Below, piece after piece: positions 8,153 through 17,398 of a stretch of 64,000 nt of DNA. The stretch covers positions 1 to 64,000 of the forward strand of contig CAKZOK010000004.1 in assembly GCA_937136415.1 (NCBI GenBank). The letters run 5' to 3'. The translations under genes and the position numbers were made by a program. The notes beneath the pieces were generated by a model. That model had not been told where the DNA came from and did not search any database. It was given only the letters and a program-made list of their open reading frames with translations. The DNA comes from an uncultured Cytophagales bacterium. Its GTDB lineage: Bacteria > Bacteroidota > Bacteroidia > Cytophagales > Bernardetiaceae. Every line of letters starts with the position of its first letter. Within the stretch, counting starts at the first letter, position 1.

Positions 8153-9076
8153 ATGAAGTTCAATATAATTTATTTCATTTTTGCAGGAATATTTTTTTCT
8201 ATTTTCTTTCAAAAATCGTATGCTCAAACAGATTCTCTTTCAGAGCAGCTTCCAAATCAATTAACAACAGATACAAAACCTATTATTTTACTCAATGGAG
8301 ATAAAAAAAATAAAGATATAGCCAATCAATCAGGCTCAGAAGGCGAACCAATGTTGTTTTTAGATTTGAAAAAAAATGCTGCTGGTTCTAAAAAAAGAAA
8401 TAAAAAAAATAAAGAACCAAAAGGCTACTTTTATGGCTTAGAAACAAAGCGTATTTTTCGAAAATATGAAAAGGGGCGCAAAACTGTCGTCGAAACATTT
8501 TATTACCTCAAAGATTTCAAAAATCCTGACCCTTTGGTAGATGTATATTATGTATTTGATATAAAATCTGAAAAAATCAAAACACTACCTCGTATAAATG
8601 TCAAAAATCATCTAGTTTTGCATGGACCTTATCAAAGAAAAGAAAATGGGAAAATTGTAGAAAGTGGAATTTATTATGTCGGTACAAAACACGGAAGATG
8701 GGAAAATTATCATTCTAGTGGAGTTCTGACAAACAAAGATATTTATTATAAAGGATTTCCAAAAAATACAAAATTTGTGTATTTTGATAAACAAAAAACA
8801 AAAATAAAAGAAATAATTCCGATGGAAAGTAATTATATTCATGGGCATTATATTATTTTTTATGAAAGTGGTGCAATCAAAGAAGAAGGAAATTATCAAT
8901 ATGGAAGGCGAGTAAAACGATGGATGAGTTATTATGATGGAAAGGCAAAAAATGCAAAAGGACAACGTCACATAGAAACGCAATATAGAGAAGACCCTTT
9001 TGACAAAACTACAAAGCCTTATACACGTAGAGAGTGGAATGTGAAAGGAAAATACATAAAAGATAATAGAAATTAA
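8153..9076 (+). CDS. Exported YwqK/MORN-like repeat protein
   Basis: 307 residues with a signal peptide (cleavage near SYAQ, residue 25). After a Lys/Asn-rich linker the C-terminal half carries several YwqK-type MORN variants, e.g. VESGIYYVGTKHGRWENYHSSGVL, IHGHYIIFYESGAIKEEGNY, YGRRVKRWMSYYDGKAK. Such repeats form open beta-sheets; in Bacteroidota they occur on many exported proteins without a known activity (the toxin-antitoxin name YwqK comes from Bacillus and need not apply). It is 25 bp upstream of an outer-membrane beta-barrel gene, so the pair likely forms an operon. Confidence 0.75.
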   Translation: MKFNIIYFIFAGIFFSIFFQKSYAQTDSLSEQLPNQLTTDTKPIILLNGDKKNKDIANQSGSEGEPMLFLDLKKNAAGSKKRNKKNKEPKGYFYGLETKRIFRKYEKGRKTVVETFYYLKDFKNPDPLVDVYYVFDIKSEKIKTLPRINVKNHLVLHGPYQRKENGKIVESGIYYVGTKHGRWENYHSSGVLTNKDIYYKGFPKNTKFVYFDKQKTKIKEIIPMESNYIHGHYIIFYESGAIKEEGNYQYGRRVKRWMSYYDGKAKNAKGQRHIETQYREDPFDKTTKPYTRREWNVKGKYIKDNRN

Positions 9077-9101
9077 AACATAATTTTGAAATATAAAATT
9101 A

Positions 9102-10289
9102 ATGAAGTCAATTTATTTTAAGCTATTTTTTAGCAGTTTTGTTATTTTATCTCTCTATCCTTTTCTTGGTTTTGCTCAATTAGATAATACATCTTTTTAT
9201 CCAAAAAAAGAACAGTATTTTCTTTCCAATCAAAGACAAATAAACCTTGAAATTGATTATTTTGGTTTTTTTAGAAATAGAGAATTTTTTGAAAATATTG
9301 CAGATGGTTATACACTTTTTGGCTCACATTTTTTGAGCAAATTGTCGTATTCTGCTGATAGTACACTCAAAATTTCGGCAGGTGTATTTTTAAGAAAAGA
9401 TTTTGGAAGTGGAAATAATAATGGTAATTTTAATCAAATACAGCCTTATTTTCAATTTTCATATAAAAAAAATAAACACCATTTTATTTTAGGAAACTTA
9501 GAAGGAAACCTAAAACACAGTTTGATAGAGCCATTATTTAATTTTGAAAATATAATTAATAGAAGACTTGAAAATGGATTTCAATACAAATTTTTATCAA
9601 AAAACACGTCTTTAGATACATGGGTAGATTGGGTAACTATGATTTATCCTTATTCAGATTTTGATGAAGAATTGAATGTAGGATTGAGCCTAGAACGAAA
9701 TATAAAGACATCAAAAAATTGGAAAAGTACAATTCCTTTACAACTTACAGCTATTCATAAAGGAGGGCAAATTAATACAACAAAAACTCCCTTGATTACA
9801 ATTTTTAATGCTGCAATAGGAAACAAAACAACTTATTATTTTCAAAATGATAATGAAGAGAATAATTCTTATTTGAAATATATCAGAACTCAATTATATG
9901 GAGTTTTTTTTATAGATAATTCGTCTGTTGCTAATTTTGATTTTGAAAATGGAATGGGAATTTATGCAAATCTAGAGTTTGCTACCAAAAAGCATCAGTT
10001 GATGTTTTCTTATTGGCGAGGAAAAGATTTTACTGCCCCTTTGGGAGGAGATATTTATAGTTCTGCAAGTCGTATCTTTGCCCAAAATTCCAAAGATGAA
10101 TCTATAAGAAATTTACTTATTTTGCGTATTCTTACTAATTTTTCTATTCCAAATCTTGCAAAAGATGATGCAAAAATCGTTTTTCGAGCCACCCCTTATT
10201 ATAATTTGGAAACCAATGAATTGAATTTTAGTACAGGCTTGTATGCAACATTTAATACTCAATTTTTATTAAAGAGTTTTAAAAACTAA
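9102..10289 (+). CDS. Putative outer-membrane beta-barrel protein
   Basis: 395 residues. A signal peptide (FVILSLYPFLGFAQ, cleavage about residue 25) precedes a sequence made almost entirely of alternating hydrophobic/aromatic strands (INLEIDYFGFFRNREFF, LKISAGVFLRKDFG, IQPYFQFSYKKNKHHFILGNLEGN, LMFSYWRGKDFTAPLGG). It ends with IVFRATPYYNLETNELNFSTGLYATFNTQF. This is the expected look of a monomeric beta-barrel with polar turns. No named family is recognised. It probably shares a transcript with the YwqK-repeat gene before it. Confidence 0.7.
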   Translation: MKSIYFKLFFSSFVILSLYPFLGFAQLDNTSFYPKKEQYFLSNQRQINLEIDYFGFFRNREFFENIADGYTLFGSHFLSKLSYSADSTLKISAGVFLRKDFGSGNNNGNFNQIQPYFQFSYKKNKHHFILGNLEGNLKHSLIEPLFNFENIINRRLENGFQYKFLSKNTSLDTWVDWVTMIYPYSDFDEELNVGLSLERNIKTSKNWKSTIPLQLTAIHKGGQINTTKTPLITIFNAAIGNKTTYYFQNDNEENNSYLKYIRTQLYGVFFIDNSSVANFDFENGMGIYANLEFATKKHQLMFSYWRGKDFTAPLGGDIYSSASRIFAQNSKDESIRNLLILRILTNFSIPNLAKDDAKIVFRATPYYNLETNELNFSTGLYATFNTQFLLKSFKN

Positions 10290-10359
10290 TTCTTCTTTAA
10301 TTTATTGTTTGATTATTTTTAGTATTTTATCAAAATTTTAATTTAAAACCTATATTTTT

Positions 10360-10983
10360 ATGAAAAAAGTTATTTTTTTATGTTTGTTTATTCTTAGTTT
10401 TTCATCTGTTTCTTTTGCTCAAAACAAAAAAGCAGATGCAATAAAAGACAAAATGGCTCAAGAAATTTGTGATTGCATTACCAATAGCGATGTAGATACC
10501 AATGATGAAGAAGAGCTAAAATTGAAGCTAGGAATGTGTATGATGCAATCGATTGGTGATAATGAAAAGCTATTGAGCAAAGCAGGAATTGATATTAAAA
10601 AAGAGGGAGCTATTTCTATTTTTGCAGAAAGTTTGGGAATGGTTATGGCAACTAAATGCCCCATGGTATTTATGGGATTAGCAAAAAAAGAACTAGAGCA
10701 AGAAAGTGAAGAAGAGGAAAAAGAAGCTATTCAACAACTTGAAGGAATAATATCGAAAGTAGAAGAGGGTAGTTTTGTAACTCTAATTATCAAAGATAAT
10801 GAAGGACGTTCGCACAATGTACTTTGGTTGGAGTTTTTTGAAAATGCAGACGAAGTAAAACAAAATTATGAAAAACTTAAAGGTATGGCTGTCAGTGTGA
10901 AATATTATGAAAAGGAGTATTATAATCCCAAAATTGAAGATTATGTAAAAGTAAAAGTCTTGAAAAAAGTGGATTTTGAATAA
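10360..10983 (+). CDS. Exported hypothetical protein
   Basis: 207 residues; signal peptide MKKVIFLCLFILSFSSVSFAQ. Mature N-terminus has the motif IKDKMAQEICDCITNSD, with a Cys-x-Cys pair and a later KLGMCMMQS and ATKCPMVF, a pattern seen in many short exported Bacteroidota proteins of unknown function. The middle (residues 120-135) is highly acidic. The C-terminus looks like a small OB- or SH3-like barrel (GSFVTLIIKDNEGRSHNVLWLEFF, MAVSVKYYEKEYYNPK). It is 70 bp downstream of the beta-barrel gene and ends at a strong bidirectional terminator. Confidence 0.7.
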   Translation: MKKVIFLCLFILSFSSVSFAQNKKADAIKDKMAQEICDCITNSDVDTNDEEELKLKLGMCMMQSIGDNEKLLSKAGIDIKKEGAISIFAESLGMVMATKCPMVFMGLAKKELEQESEEEEKEAIQQLEGIISKVEEGSFVTLIIKDNEGRSHNVLWLEFFENADEVKQNYEKLKGMAVSVKYYEKEYYNPKIEDYVKVKVLKKVDFE

Positions 10984-11002
10984 GCGAAAACTCTGTAATT
11001 GA

Positions 11003-11050
11003 AAAAAACAAACCTATAAGATTTTCAACATCTTATAGGTTTGTTTTTTT
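11003..11050. terminator. Bidirectional terminator
   Basis: Near-perfect 19-bp stem around AACCTATAAGA / TCTTATAGGTT, flanked by A and T tracts, between the convergent genes at 10360-10983 and 11055-12542. Confidence 0.9.
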
Positions 11051-11054
11051 ATGA

Positions 11055-12542
11055 TTATCTTTCCTCAAAAATCTTTTTAGCTGCCTTTGCTACTTCATCA
11101 GCCACCACACGACCCGAAATAATAGAAGGAGGAACTCCTGGACCTGGAACGGTCAGTTGCCCTGTAAAAAATAAATTATTTATTTTATTAGATTTCATTT
11201 TGGGTTTGAAAAATGCTGTTTGTGAAAGCGTGTTGGCAAGCCCATAGGCATTTCCTTTGAAAGAATTATAATCAGATTTAAAATCATCTAAGGCATAACT
11301 TCGTTTCAAAATAACATGCTCTCTAATTTTTTGTCCTGTTAGTTTTTCTAATCTATCCATCACTAAATTGTAATATTTTTCTCTAATTGTTTCGCCATCA
11401 GGCAACCCAGGGGCAATCGGAACTAACAAAAATAGATTTTCTTTTCCTTCTGGTGCAACATCATTATCTGTTTGTGAAGGGCAACAGGCATAAAACAAAG
11501 GCTTTGAAGGCCAACGAGGATTTGTATAAATTTCTTCTGCATGTTGATTAAAATCTTCATCAAAGAATAAATTATGATGCTCCAAATTTTTGAGTTTTTT
11601 GTTTATTCCTAAATAAAATAATAAACTTGAAGGCGACATAGTACGCTCGTCCCAATATTTTTCTGTATAATTTTGGTCTGCTTTATCTAATAATTTTTGG
11701 TCAGTATTGTGATAATCATTTCCTGCTACCACCCAATCAGCAAAAAACTCTCCTTTTGAAGTCAAGACAGAAGTTGCTTTTTTATTTTTGGTAACAATTT
11801 TTTGTACCTCTGTTTGAGTTTCAAAGTGTACGCCGTGTTCTTTTGCTACTTTTACCATAGCTTCAATTATTTTATTCATTCCTCCCATTGGATACCACGT
11901 TCCTAACGACAAATCAGCATAATTCATCATGCTGTACATTGCAGGCGTATTTTGTGGAGTTGCTCCCAAAAACAAAACAGGAAATTCTAATAATTTAATT
12001 AGTTTTTCGTGTTTAAAATATTTTCTGACATGTTTGCTCATAGAAGTCAGCATCTGAATACGCAAACTTTCTTTCATCAAACGATAATCAATAAATTCTG
12101 TGATAGAATGTGAAGGACGAAAAACATATTCATTCATTCCAACTTCATATTTGTATTTGGCTTGCGCCAAAAATTCACGCAATTTCTGACTACTACCTCT
12201 CTCATAACTCTCAAAAAGATTTTCTAACTCTTCCATAGATGCAGGAATATCTACAAAATCATCTGTACCAAAACAAACTTTATAAGCAGGGTCAAGACGA
12301 TGAAGGTCGTAATAATCACTTACTTTTTTTCCAAAAAGAGCAAAATAATCTTCAAAAACATCAGGCATCCAATACCAGCTTGGTCCCATATCAAAGGTAA
12401 ACCCTTCAGTTATCCACTGTCTTGCACGACCTCCTAAAGTGTTGTTTTTTTCTAAAACGGTTACATCAAAACCTTTTTGTGCCAAACAGGCAGCAGCCGA
12501 AAGACCAGCAAAACCAGAACCAATTACTATTACTTTTTTCAT
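11055..12542 (-). CDS. crtI: Phytoene desaturase / CrtI-family carotenoid oxidoreductase
   Basis: 495 residues, standard for CrtI. N-terminal FAD-binding dinucleotide fold: VIVIGSGFAGLSAAACLAQKGFDVTVLEKNNTLGGRARQW (residues 4-43), followed by the diagnostic FDMGPSWYWMPDVFEDYFALFGK. The C-terminal CrtI signature is FFTGQLTVPGPGVPPSIISGRVVADEVAK. It introduces double bonds into phytoene (or a related carotenoid) using FAD at the membrane. CrtI paralogues CrtD/CrtO look similar, but the N- and C-terminal blocks fit CrtI best. No crtB lies beside it. Its start codon is only 10 bp from a palindromic repeat element (12553-12625) that must fall in its leader or promoter. Confidence 0.9.
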   Translation of the reverse strand: MKKVIVIGSGFAGLSAAACLAQKGFDVTVLEKNNTLGGRARQWITEGFTFDMGPSWYWMPDVFEDYFALFGKKVSDYYDLHRLDPAYKVCFGTDDFVDIPASMEELENLFESYERGSSQKLREFLAQAKYKYEVGMNEYVFRPSHSITEFIDYRLMKESLRIQMLTSMSKHVRKYFKHEKLIKLLEFPVLFLGATPQNTPAMYSMMNYADLSLGTWYPMGGMNKIIEAMVKVAKEHGVHFETQTEVQKIVTKNKKATSVLTSKGEFFADWVVAGNDYHNTDQKLLDKADQNYTEKYWDERTMSPSSLLFYLGINKKLKNLEHHNLFFDEDFNQHAEEIYTNPRWPSKPLFYACCPSQTDNDVAPEGKENLFLLVPIAPGLPDGETIREKYYNLVMDRLEKLTGQKIREHVILKRSYALDDFKSDYNSFKGNAYGLANTLSQTAFFKPKMKSNKINNLFFTGQLTVPGPGVPPSIISGRVVADEVAKAAKKIFEER

Positions 12543-12552
12543 AATTATATAT

Positions 12553-12625
12553 GTAGCTGATAGTTTTTCAAGCTATCAGTATAAAAAAAACTTATTTTTA
12601 TGACAGCTTGGAAGCTATCTACTAC
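12553..12625. repeat. Palindromic repeat, family H, copy 1 (degenerate)
   Basis: GTAGCTGATAG...CAAGCTATCAG on the left and GACAGCTTGGAAGCTATC...TACTAC on the right. Left half and right half are inverted copies of each other, and each half is itself a hairpin. The same structure, better preserved, is at 30348-30425. It occupies the gap between the divergent crtI and aroQ genes. Confidence 0.65.
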
Positions 12626-12719
12626 TTTAGTACAAAAAGTTTTGAAATAAGTTTGAAAAAATCAATTAAAATATGCTTTTTGCAGTACAATTTATCAAAA
12701 AAAAATTTTTACAAAAGGA

Positions 12720-13166
12720 ATGAAAAAACAGATATGGATAATAAATGGAGCAAATCTCAATCTTTTGGGGAAGCGAGAAGCATCTATTTATGGAAATCAA
12801 TCTTTTGAAGATTATTTTGAAGAATTGAAAAGTGATTTTTTAGATAAAGATATAGAACTTAATTATTTTCAATCCAATCATGAAGGCGAAATTATAGACA
12901 AATTACACCTAATTGGTTTTTCTGCTGATGGTATTATTCTCAATGCAGGAGCTTTTACACATACTTCTGTTGCTATTGCTGATGCTATTTCTAGTATTTC
13001 TACACCTGTTATTGAAGTTCATATTTCGAATACATTTGCTCGTGAAGAGTTTCGCCATAAAAGTTTTTTAAGTAAAAATTGTATTGGTATAATTGTAGGT
13101 TTTGGAATGGAAAGCTACCGTTTGGCAATAGGCTATTTTACAAATCAATTAAAAAATATCAAATAG
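12720..13166 (+). CDS. aroQ: 3-dehydroquinate dehydratase, type II
   Basis: 148 residues, the usual length of type II dehydroquinase, which removes water from 3-dehydroquinate to give 3-dehydroshikimate as a cytoplasmic dodecamer. Key residues fall at canonical positions: N12 in INGANLNLLGKRE, R19 and Y24 (catalytic Tyr on the flexible lid, SIYG), N75 (ILNAGAFTHTS), H101 (EVHISN) and R108/R112 (TFAREEFRHKS). The start is ATG 12720, preceded by AAAAGG; an overlapping frame from 12608 is spurious. DoxX follows 47 bp later on the same strand. No other shikimate gene is nearby. Confidence 0.95.
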   Translation: MKKQIWIINGANLNLLGKREASIYGNQSFEDYFEELKSDFLDKDIELNYFQSNHEGEIIDKLHLIGFSADGIILNAGAFTHTSVAIADAISSISTPVIEVHISNTFAREEFRHKSFLSKNCIGIIVGFGMESYRLAIGYFTNQLKNIK

Positions 13167-13213
13167 AAAAATTAATTGTAATTTTACAATTTTATTACCA
13201 ACCATTTATCACT

Positions 13214-13639
13214 ATGTATTTAGATATATTTTCATTTTTTGCTCAAGCGAATGCTTTATTTTTTTTGCAGGTTTTTTGTTCTCTTTTTTTAGCTATTTTA
13301 TTTCTTCAATCTGGTTTTAATAAAGTTTTTCGATGGGACGAAAATTGGTCTTGGTTGAGCGACCATTTTAAAGATTCTTATCTTGAAAAACCAACAACAC
13401 CTCTTTTGGTTATCATTACGATTGTAGAGGTGGGTGCAGGTGTTTTTAGTGCTGTCGGAGTGGTTGCATTATTTTTAGGAACGACCAAATGGGCATATTT
13501 GGGAGCTGTTTTGGCAACAATTAATATTACAATGTTATTTTTTGGGCAGCGAATCGTAAAAGAGTATGAAGGAGCAGCCGATTTGGTGGCTTATTTTATT
13601 GTGTGTGTGATTTCGGTTTATATTTTGGGTGGACTTTAA
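13214..13639 (+). CDS. DoxX-family membrane protein
   Basis: 141 residues from ATG 13214 (MYLDIFSFFAQANALFFLQ). The frame is open upstream to 13079, but that part overlaps aroQ and is not hydrophobic in a sensible way. Four membrane helices: about 15-35 (FLQVFCSLFLAILFLQSGFNKVF), 60-82, 88-106 and 120-140. The LQSGFNKVF/R motif after helix 1 is typical of DoxX/TQO-small-subunit-like proteins. Some DoxX proteins join thiosulfate or quinone redox complexes. The next gene encodes a quinone-reducing NDH-2, which fits a respiratory-chain role, but the link is only positional. Confidence 0.8.
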   Translation: MYLDIFSFFAQANALFFLQVFCSLFLAILFLQSGFNKVFRWDENWSWLSDHFKDSYLEKPTTPLLVIITIVEVGAGVFSAVGVVALFLGTTKWAYLGAVLATINITMLFFGQRIVKEYEGAADLVAYFIVCVISVYILGGL

Positions 13640-13676
13640 ATAATCTTATAAAAAAACAAACTTAATAAATTGCTTT

Positions 13677-13710
13677 ACGTTTGATTAAGCGACTTTAACG
13701 CATCAAATGT
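13677..13710. other. Imperfect inverted repeat between DoxX and NDH-2 genes
   Basis: ACGTTTGAT and ATCAAATGT form a 9-bp stem with one mismatch, continued by GCG/CGC. No T-run follows, so it is more likely an operator, a leader structure or a repeat remnant than a terminator. Confidence 0.4.
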
Positions 13711-13754
13711 AATTATAAAAAAATACTAGAACGTTTTTTCAAAATCAATTTATT

Positions 13755-15110
13755 ATGTTAGTCGCTGCCACTAATTCAGAACTTAATTTTACATCAGAAT
13801 TACATATTCCTACTGCCAACAAACCACGCATTGTAATTATTGGAGGAGGTTTTGCAGGATTGGAGTTGTCCAAAAAACTGCGCTTTGTCGATGCTCAAAT
13901 TGTGATGATTGATAGGTATAATTTTCATACTTTTCAGCCTCTTTTGTATCAGGTTGCGACAGCAGGGCTAGAAGCTGATGCTATTGCAGGTCCTTTGCGT
14001 AAGATTTTGAAAAATAAAAAAAATAAATCTGATTTTTATTTTAGAGTAGCAACTGTTACTCAAATTCATCACGACGAGAATACAGTTGATACTAATTTGG
14101 GAACTTTGCGTTACGATTATTTGGTAATTGCAAATGGTTCGAAAACCAATTTTTTTGGAAATAAATCTATTGAAGAAAAATCATTTGCCTTAAAACAAGT
14201 GCCTCAAGCATTAGCCATTCGAAATCATTTGTTAAAGAATTTTGAAAAAGCACAGCTTGCCGAAACTATTGAAGAACAACATTCGCTCATGAATGTGGTT
14301 ATTGTAGGTGGAGGTCCTACTGGTGTAGAAGTAGCAGGAGCTTTAGGAGAATTGAAATTACACGTTTTGCCAAAAGATTATCCCGAACTGGATTTTAGAA
14401 GAATGCAAATTCATTTGGTGGAGGCTAGTCCTCGTCTTTTGAATGGAATGACAGATAAGGCAGGAAAAAAAGCAGAAGAATATTTAAAAGAGTTTACCGT
14501 TCAGATTTGGAAAGAAATAAGTGTAAAAAGTTTTGATGGCAATCATGTAGAGCTTTCAAATGGAATGTCTTTGCCTTCTACTACGCTTGTTTGGGCTGCT
14601 GGAGTAACTGGAAATTTAATAAAAGGACTTCCAGAAGAAGCAATTTTGAAAGGAAACCGAATTATTGTAGATGAATATAATAGAGTAAAAGGAATTGAGA
14701 ATATTTTTGCGCTTGGAGATATTGCTGCTATGGTTTCAGAAGACTACCCAAAAGGATTTCCGATGCTTGCGCCTGTAGCGATGCAACAAGGAAAAACACT
14801 AGGCGATAATCTAAAAAGAATGCTCAATAAAAAAGAAATGAAGCCATTTAAGTATTTTGATAAAGGAAGTATGGCAACAGTTGGACGAAATAGAGCTGTT
14901 GTAGATTTACCTAACAAAATGAGTTTTCAAGGTTTTTTTGCGTGGTTTGTGTGGCTTTTTGTGCATCTTATGTTTATCATTGGTTTCAAAAATCGTTTTA
15001 TTATTCTGACCAGTTGGATTTGGAATTATTTTACATATGATAGAAGTAATCGTTTAATTATTCCTACTGAAATAACCTCAAAAGAAAAAAAAGAAGAATT
15101 ATATGTTTAA
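13755..15110 (+). CDS. ndh: Type II NADH:quinone oxidoreductase
   Basis: 451 residues. Two dinucleotide-binding folds: FAD (PRIVIIGGGFAGLELSKKLRF, residues 24-44) and NADH (MNVVIVGGGPTGVEVAGALGELK, about 178-200). Between and after them are the family motifs FQPLLYQVATAGLEADAIAGPLR, VWAAGVTGN, NIFALGDIAAM and APVAMQQGKTLGDNL. The C-terminal third (FKYFDKGSMATVGRNRAVVDL, then GFFAWFVWLFVHLMFIIGFKNRFI) gives the membrane-binding helices. It oxidises NADH and reduces menaquinone at the cytoplasmic face without pumping protons. It ends at its own terminator. Confidence 0.9.
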   Translation: MLVAATNSELNFTSELHIPTANKPRIVIIGGGFAGLELSKKLRFVDAQIVMIDRYNFHTFQPLLYQVATAGLEADAIAGPLRKILKNKKNKSDFYFRVATVTQIHHDENTVDTNLGTLRYDYLVIANGSKTNFFGNKSIEEKSFALKQVPQALAIRNHLLKNFEKAQLAETIEEQHSLMNVVIVGGGPTGVEVAGALGELKLHVLPKDYPELDFRRMQIHLVEASPRLLNGMTDKAGKKAEEYLKEFTVQIWKEISVKSFDGNHVELSNGMSLPSTTLVWAAGVTGNLIKGLPEEAILKGNRIIVDEYNRVKGIENIFALGDIAAMVSEDYPKGFPMLAPVAMQQGKTLGDNLKRMLNKKEMKPFKYFDKGSMATVGRNRAVVDLPNKMSFQGFFAWFVWLFVHLMFIIGFKNRFIILTSWIWNYFTYDRSNRLIIPTEITSKEKKEELYV

Positions 15111-15113
15111 TTT

Positions 15114-15147
15114 AAACCTAAGGGTCTTCAGAAACCCTTAGGGTTTT
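15114..15147. terminator. Bidirectional terminator
   Basis: AAACCTAAGGGT pairs with ACCCTTAGGGTTT, followed by T residues, between the convergent NDH-2 gene and the transglutaminase gene. Confidence 0.85.
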
Positions 15148-15159
15148 GTAAAAAGTGGC

Positions 15160-17115
15160 TTAACGCTGCAAGACAATATTTTGTCTATATGCTTTGTGCA
15201 ATTCTTTTACCATTTCATTCCATTTTTTATATTCTGAAATGGGCAAAATCAGATAATTACTATATACAGAATGCTTTAAAGTAATTTGTCTGGACGAACG
15301 AATATATTCGACTGAAAAACCAAAGTATTCCGAATCATATTTCTGATTTGGGGGCAAAAATTTAATGCTTGCGCCTCTTGGAAGTTCCAAAACATAAATC
15401 AATGTTTTTTTAAATTTATAATTTGCATTTACAGGTGTTTTTCTCAAGCTATCAATTTCAGTATTTCTCCAAACAGGATTTAGATGTAGGTTGATATAAA
15501 AATCACTATACAGAGATTGAGTATGATTCGGAATTTCATATTCATAGTTTATCTGTAATGGTTTTTCTCTTTTGGTAGGTAAAATATCTGTTTTTTTTAG
15601 TTTTAATGTAGGCTCATGAGGATTTAAAAGATGCTTAAAAATTTCATTTTTTCGTTCTTTATCTTGAAAGTGCAAATAAGGAGTAGTAATAGTTTTGGGA
15701 AATCCTTTCAAAATCATATTTCCTGTTACCATCACTTTTGTTCCTTCAATTTTTACTTTTGAGCTATCATAAATATTATTTTGAGAATAAGGCGCAATAT
15801 CTACTTTTAATATTTCGAAGTGTGTTGAATCAATGGCTACTAAGGCTTGTTTGTTTTGTATAAAATAAGAGGGCGTTCCAAAAATTTCTTGGTTTCCTGT
15901 TGCATCTAAAAAATATTTTTGTCCTTTTATTTTGGCTACTACAATCATGTGATTATCCACCAAAGGAACAGGAGTTTGGTTATAATTATAAGGCAAATCC
16001 CTAGAGCCTAGCCACGCAAAATAAGCCTCAATACCTCCAATACGCAACATTGCCAAAAGAATACTTGCCATATCTTTACAATCTCCATATTTGCGTTTGG
16101 ATACTTTTTGAGGCAATGCAGGTCTGAACCCACGCTCTCCATCTTCGAAGGCAATATACTGAATTTGAGTAGTAACCCAATCAAAAATACGCTTTGCCTT
16201 TGTGAGTTGAGTAGTATCATTTGCTGTGAGTTCATCTACAAAATACTCTAACTCTGGAAAGCCTTTTAGTGTATCAATTTCTTTTATAAATGGATAATAC
16301 CAATCAAATAAATCTTTTACAGAGGAGGATAAAGGCACTTTTTTTTCTGTAATTTTGCCTTCTTGTTTTATTTTTGAAGTTCTGTTTTTGATAAACAAAA
16401 CAACATGAGGCTCGTAATAACGAAGATTAGGAGAAGATTTTTCGTCTGTATATTTTGAAGCATTTTTTAAAGACCAAGTATATATTTTTCTGTTTTTTTC
16501 TGTTTTTTGTGTCAAATTAATTTTGCTTGTATCCATTCCAAAAATTTCAAAACCAATTTCTATATTATTGGCTACCGAAACGGAATATTCTGTTTTTTGG
16601 GAAGGAATATAAGAAGTAAAGAAAAAACTACCCAAAAAACGAGGCTCTAAAAGCTCTTCGGTATAAGCAAGGTGAGTTTGTGTGCCTGCCGTAATGTTGG
16701 AGAATAAAAATATTTTTTCCTTTACATCATTGTAAAAAACATCATCAGAAACAGCATCACGAGTTTGAAAATTATTTACTTGTTTTTTTTTTGTACCACT
16801 GGCTGTCTGTACCAAAGAATAAGCATCAATAGCTGATATTTTGGTATAATCTGAATGAGTAATGGCTTCTTGGGCATAATCTTGAGAGTGCAAACGCAAA
16901 TGCAACATACGTGATTCTATATTTGAAATGATTTTGAAGCTATCTTTTTTAGTATCAAAATCAATATATATTTCTTTTTTACGATAGAGAAAAATAGCTT
17001 TTTCTTTGGGATAAATTTTGCGATATTTTTCTAAGAGAGGAGTTTGTGAAAAAGTATCATTCAAAAAAGAGAAGCAAAAAAAAGAGAGAAGAAAGAGAAA
17101 AGTATATTTTTTCAT
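15160..17115 (-). CDS. Exported DUF3857/transglutaminase-like protein
   Basis: 651 residues with a signal peptide (cleavage near TFSQ, residue 24). N-terminal half is a DUF3857-like beta domain (YTKISAIDAYSLVQTASGTKKK, DAVSDDVFYNDVKEKIFLFSNITAGTQ). The transglutaminase-like core follows, with a complete Cys-His-Asp triad: Cys346 (KYGDCKDMA), His389 (DNHMIVV), Asp404 (FLDATG). A DUF3858-like C-terminal domain ends the protein. The fold is that of papain-like peptidases and amide-transfer enzymes; substrates of the Bacteroidota members are unknown. It is likely periplasmic. A MITE-like repeat (17139-17228) lies 24 bp upstream of its start codon. Confidence 0.85.
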   Translation of the reverse strand: MKKYTFLFLLSFFCFSFLNDTFSQTPLLEKYRKIYPKEKAIFLYRKKEIYIDFDTKKDSFKIISNIESRMLHLRLHSQDYAQEAITHSDYTKISAIDAYSLVQTASGTKKKQVNNFQTRDAVSDDVFYNDVKEKIFLFSNITAGTQTHLAYTEELLEPRFLGSFFFTSYIPSQKTEYSVSVANNIEIGFEIFGMDTSKINLTQKTEKNRKIYTWSLKNASKYTDEKSSPNLRYYEPHVVLFIKNRTSKIKQEGKITEKKVPLSSSVKDLFDWYYPFIKEIDTLKGFPELEYFVDELTANDTTQLTKAKRIFDWVTTQIQYIAFEDGERGFRPALPQKVSKRKYGDCKDMASILLAMLRIGGIEAYFAWLGSRDLPYNYNQTPVPLVDNHMIVVAKIKGQKYFLDATGNQEIFGTPSYFIQNKQALVAIDSTHFEILKVDIAPYSQNNIYDSSKVKIEGTKVMVTGNMILKGFPKTITTPYLHFQDKERKNEIFKHLLNPHEPTLKLKKTDILPTKREKPLQINYEYEIPNHTQSLYSDFYINLHLNPVWRNTEIDSLRKTPVNANYKFKKTLIYVLELPRGASIKFLPPNQKYDSEYFGFSVEYIRSSRQITLKHSVYSNYLILPISEYKKWNEMVKELHKAYRQNIVLQR

Positions 17116-17138
17116 AGATTATTTTTTAGTAATTAAAT

Positions 17139-17228
17139 GTTATCACGGTTGTTTTTATTTTACATGAAGCATTTTGTTCAAGAACAATAACTGAACACAC
17201 ATGAGGAATCAAGCGTGATAATCTTTAT
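17139..17228. repeat. MITE-like repeat, family E, copy 1
   Basis: Left end GTTATCACGGTTGTTTTTA, right end AGCGTGATAATCTTTA; the terminal TTATCAC and GTGATAA are reverse complements. The right half shares CTGAACACACATGA with copies at 41.8 and 55.3 kb. The internal part is shorter than in the 55.3-kb copy. It lies in the 5' region of the transglutaminase gene. Confidence 0.7.
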
Positions 17229-17398
17229 TCATTTGGATATTTATATATCTTTGTAGTCAAATGACTAGCCATAATTTCCCAAATTTGAGAATCTGTAATT
17301 TTTTTTTTTAAAATGAACCTTTTGAGTAAAAAATTTGTATATTAGACTTAAACCCAAATTTTATTTTTACTAATTTAAAAATCAAACTATTTAATATT

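Noticed and set aside
12608-12808. Open frame of 66 codons before aroQ
   Set aside because: It overlaps the start of aroQ in another frame and has no domain or signal.
13079-13213. 45-codon N-terminal extension of the DoxX frame
   Set aside because: It overlaps aroQ in another register and is basic and aromatic; DoxX begins at ATG 13214.
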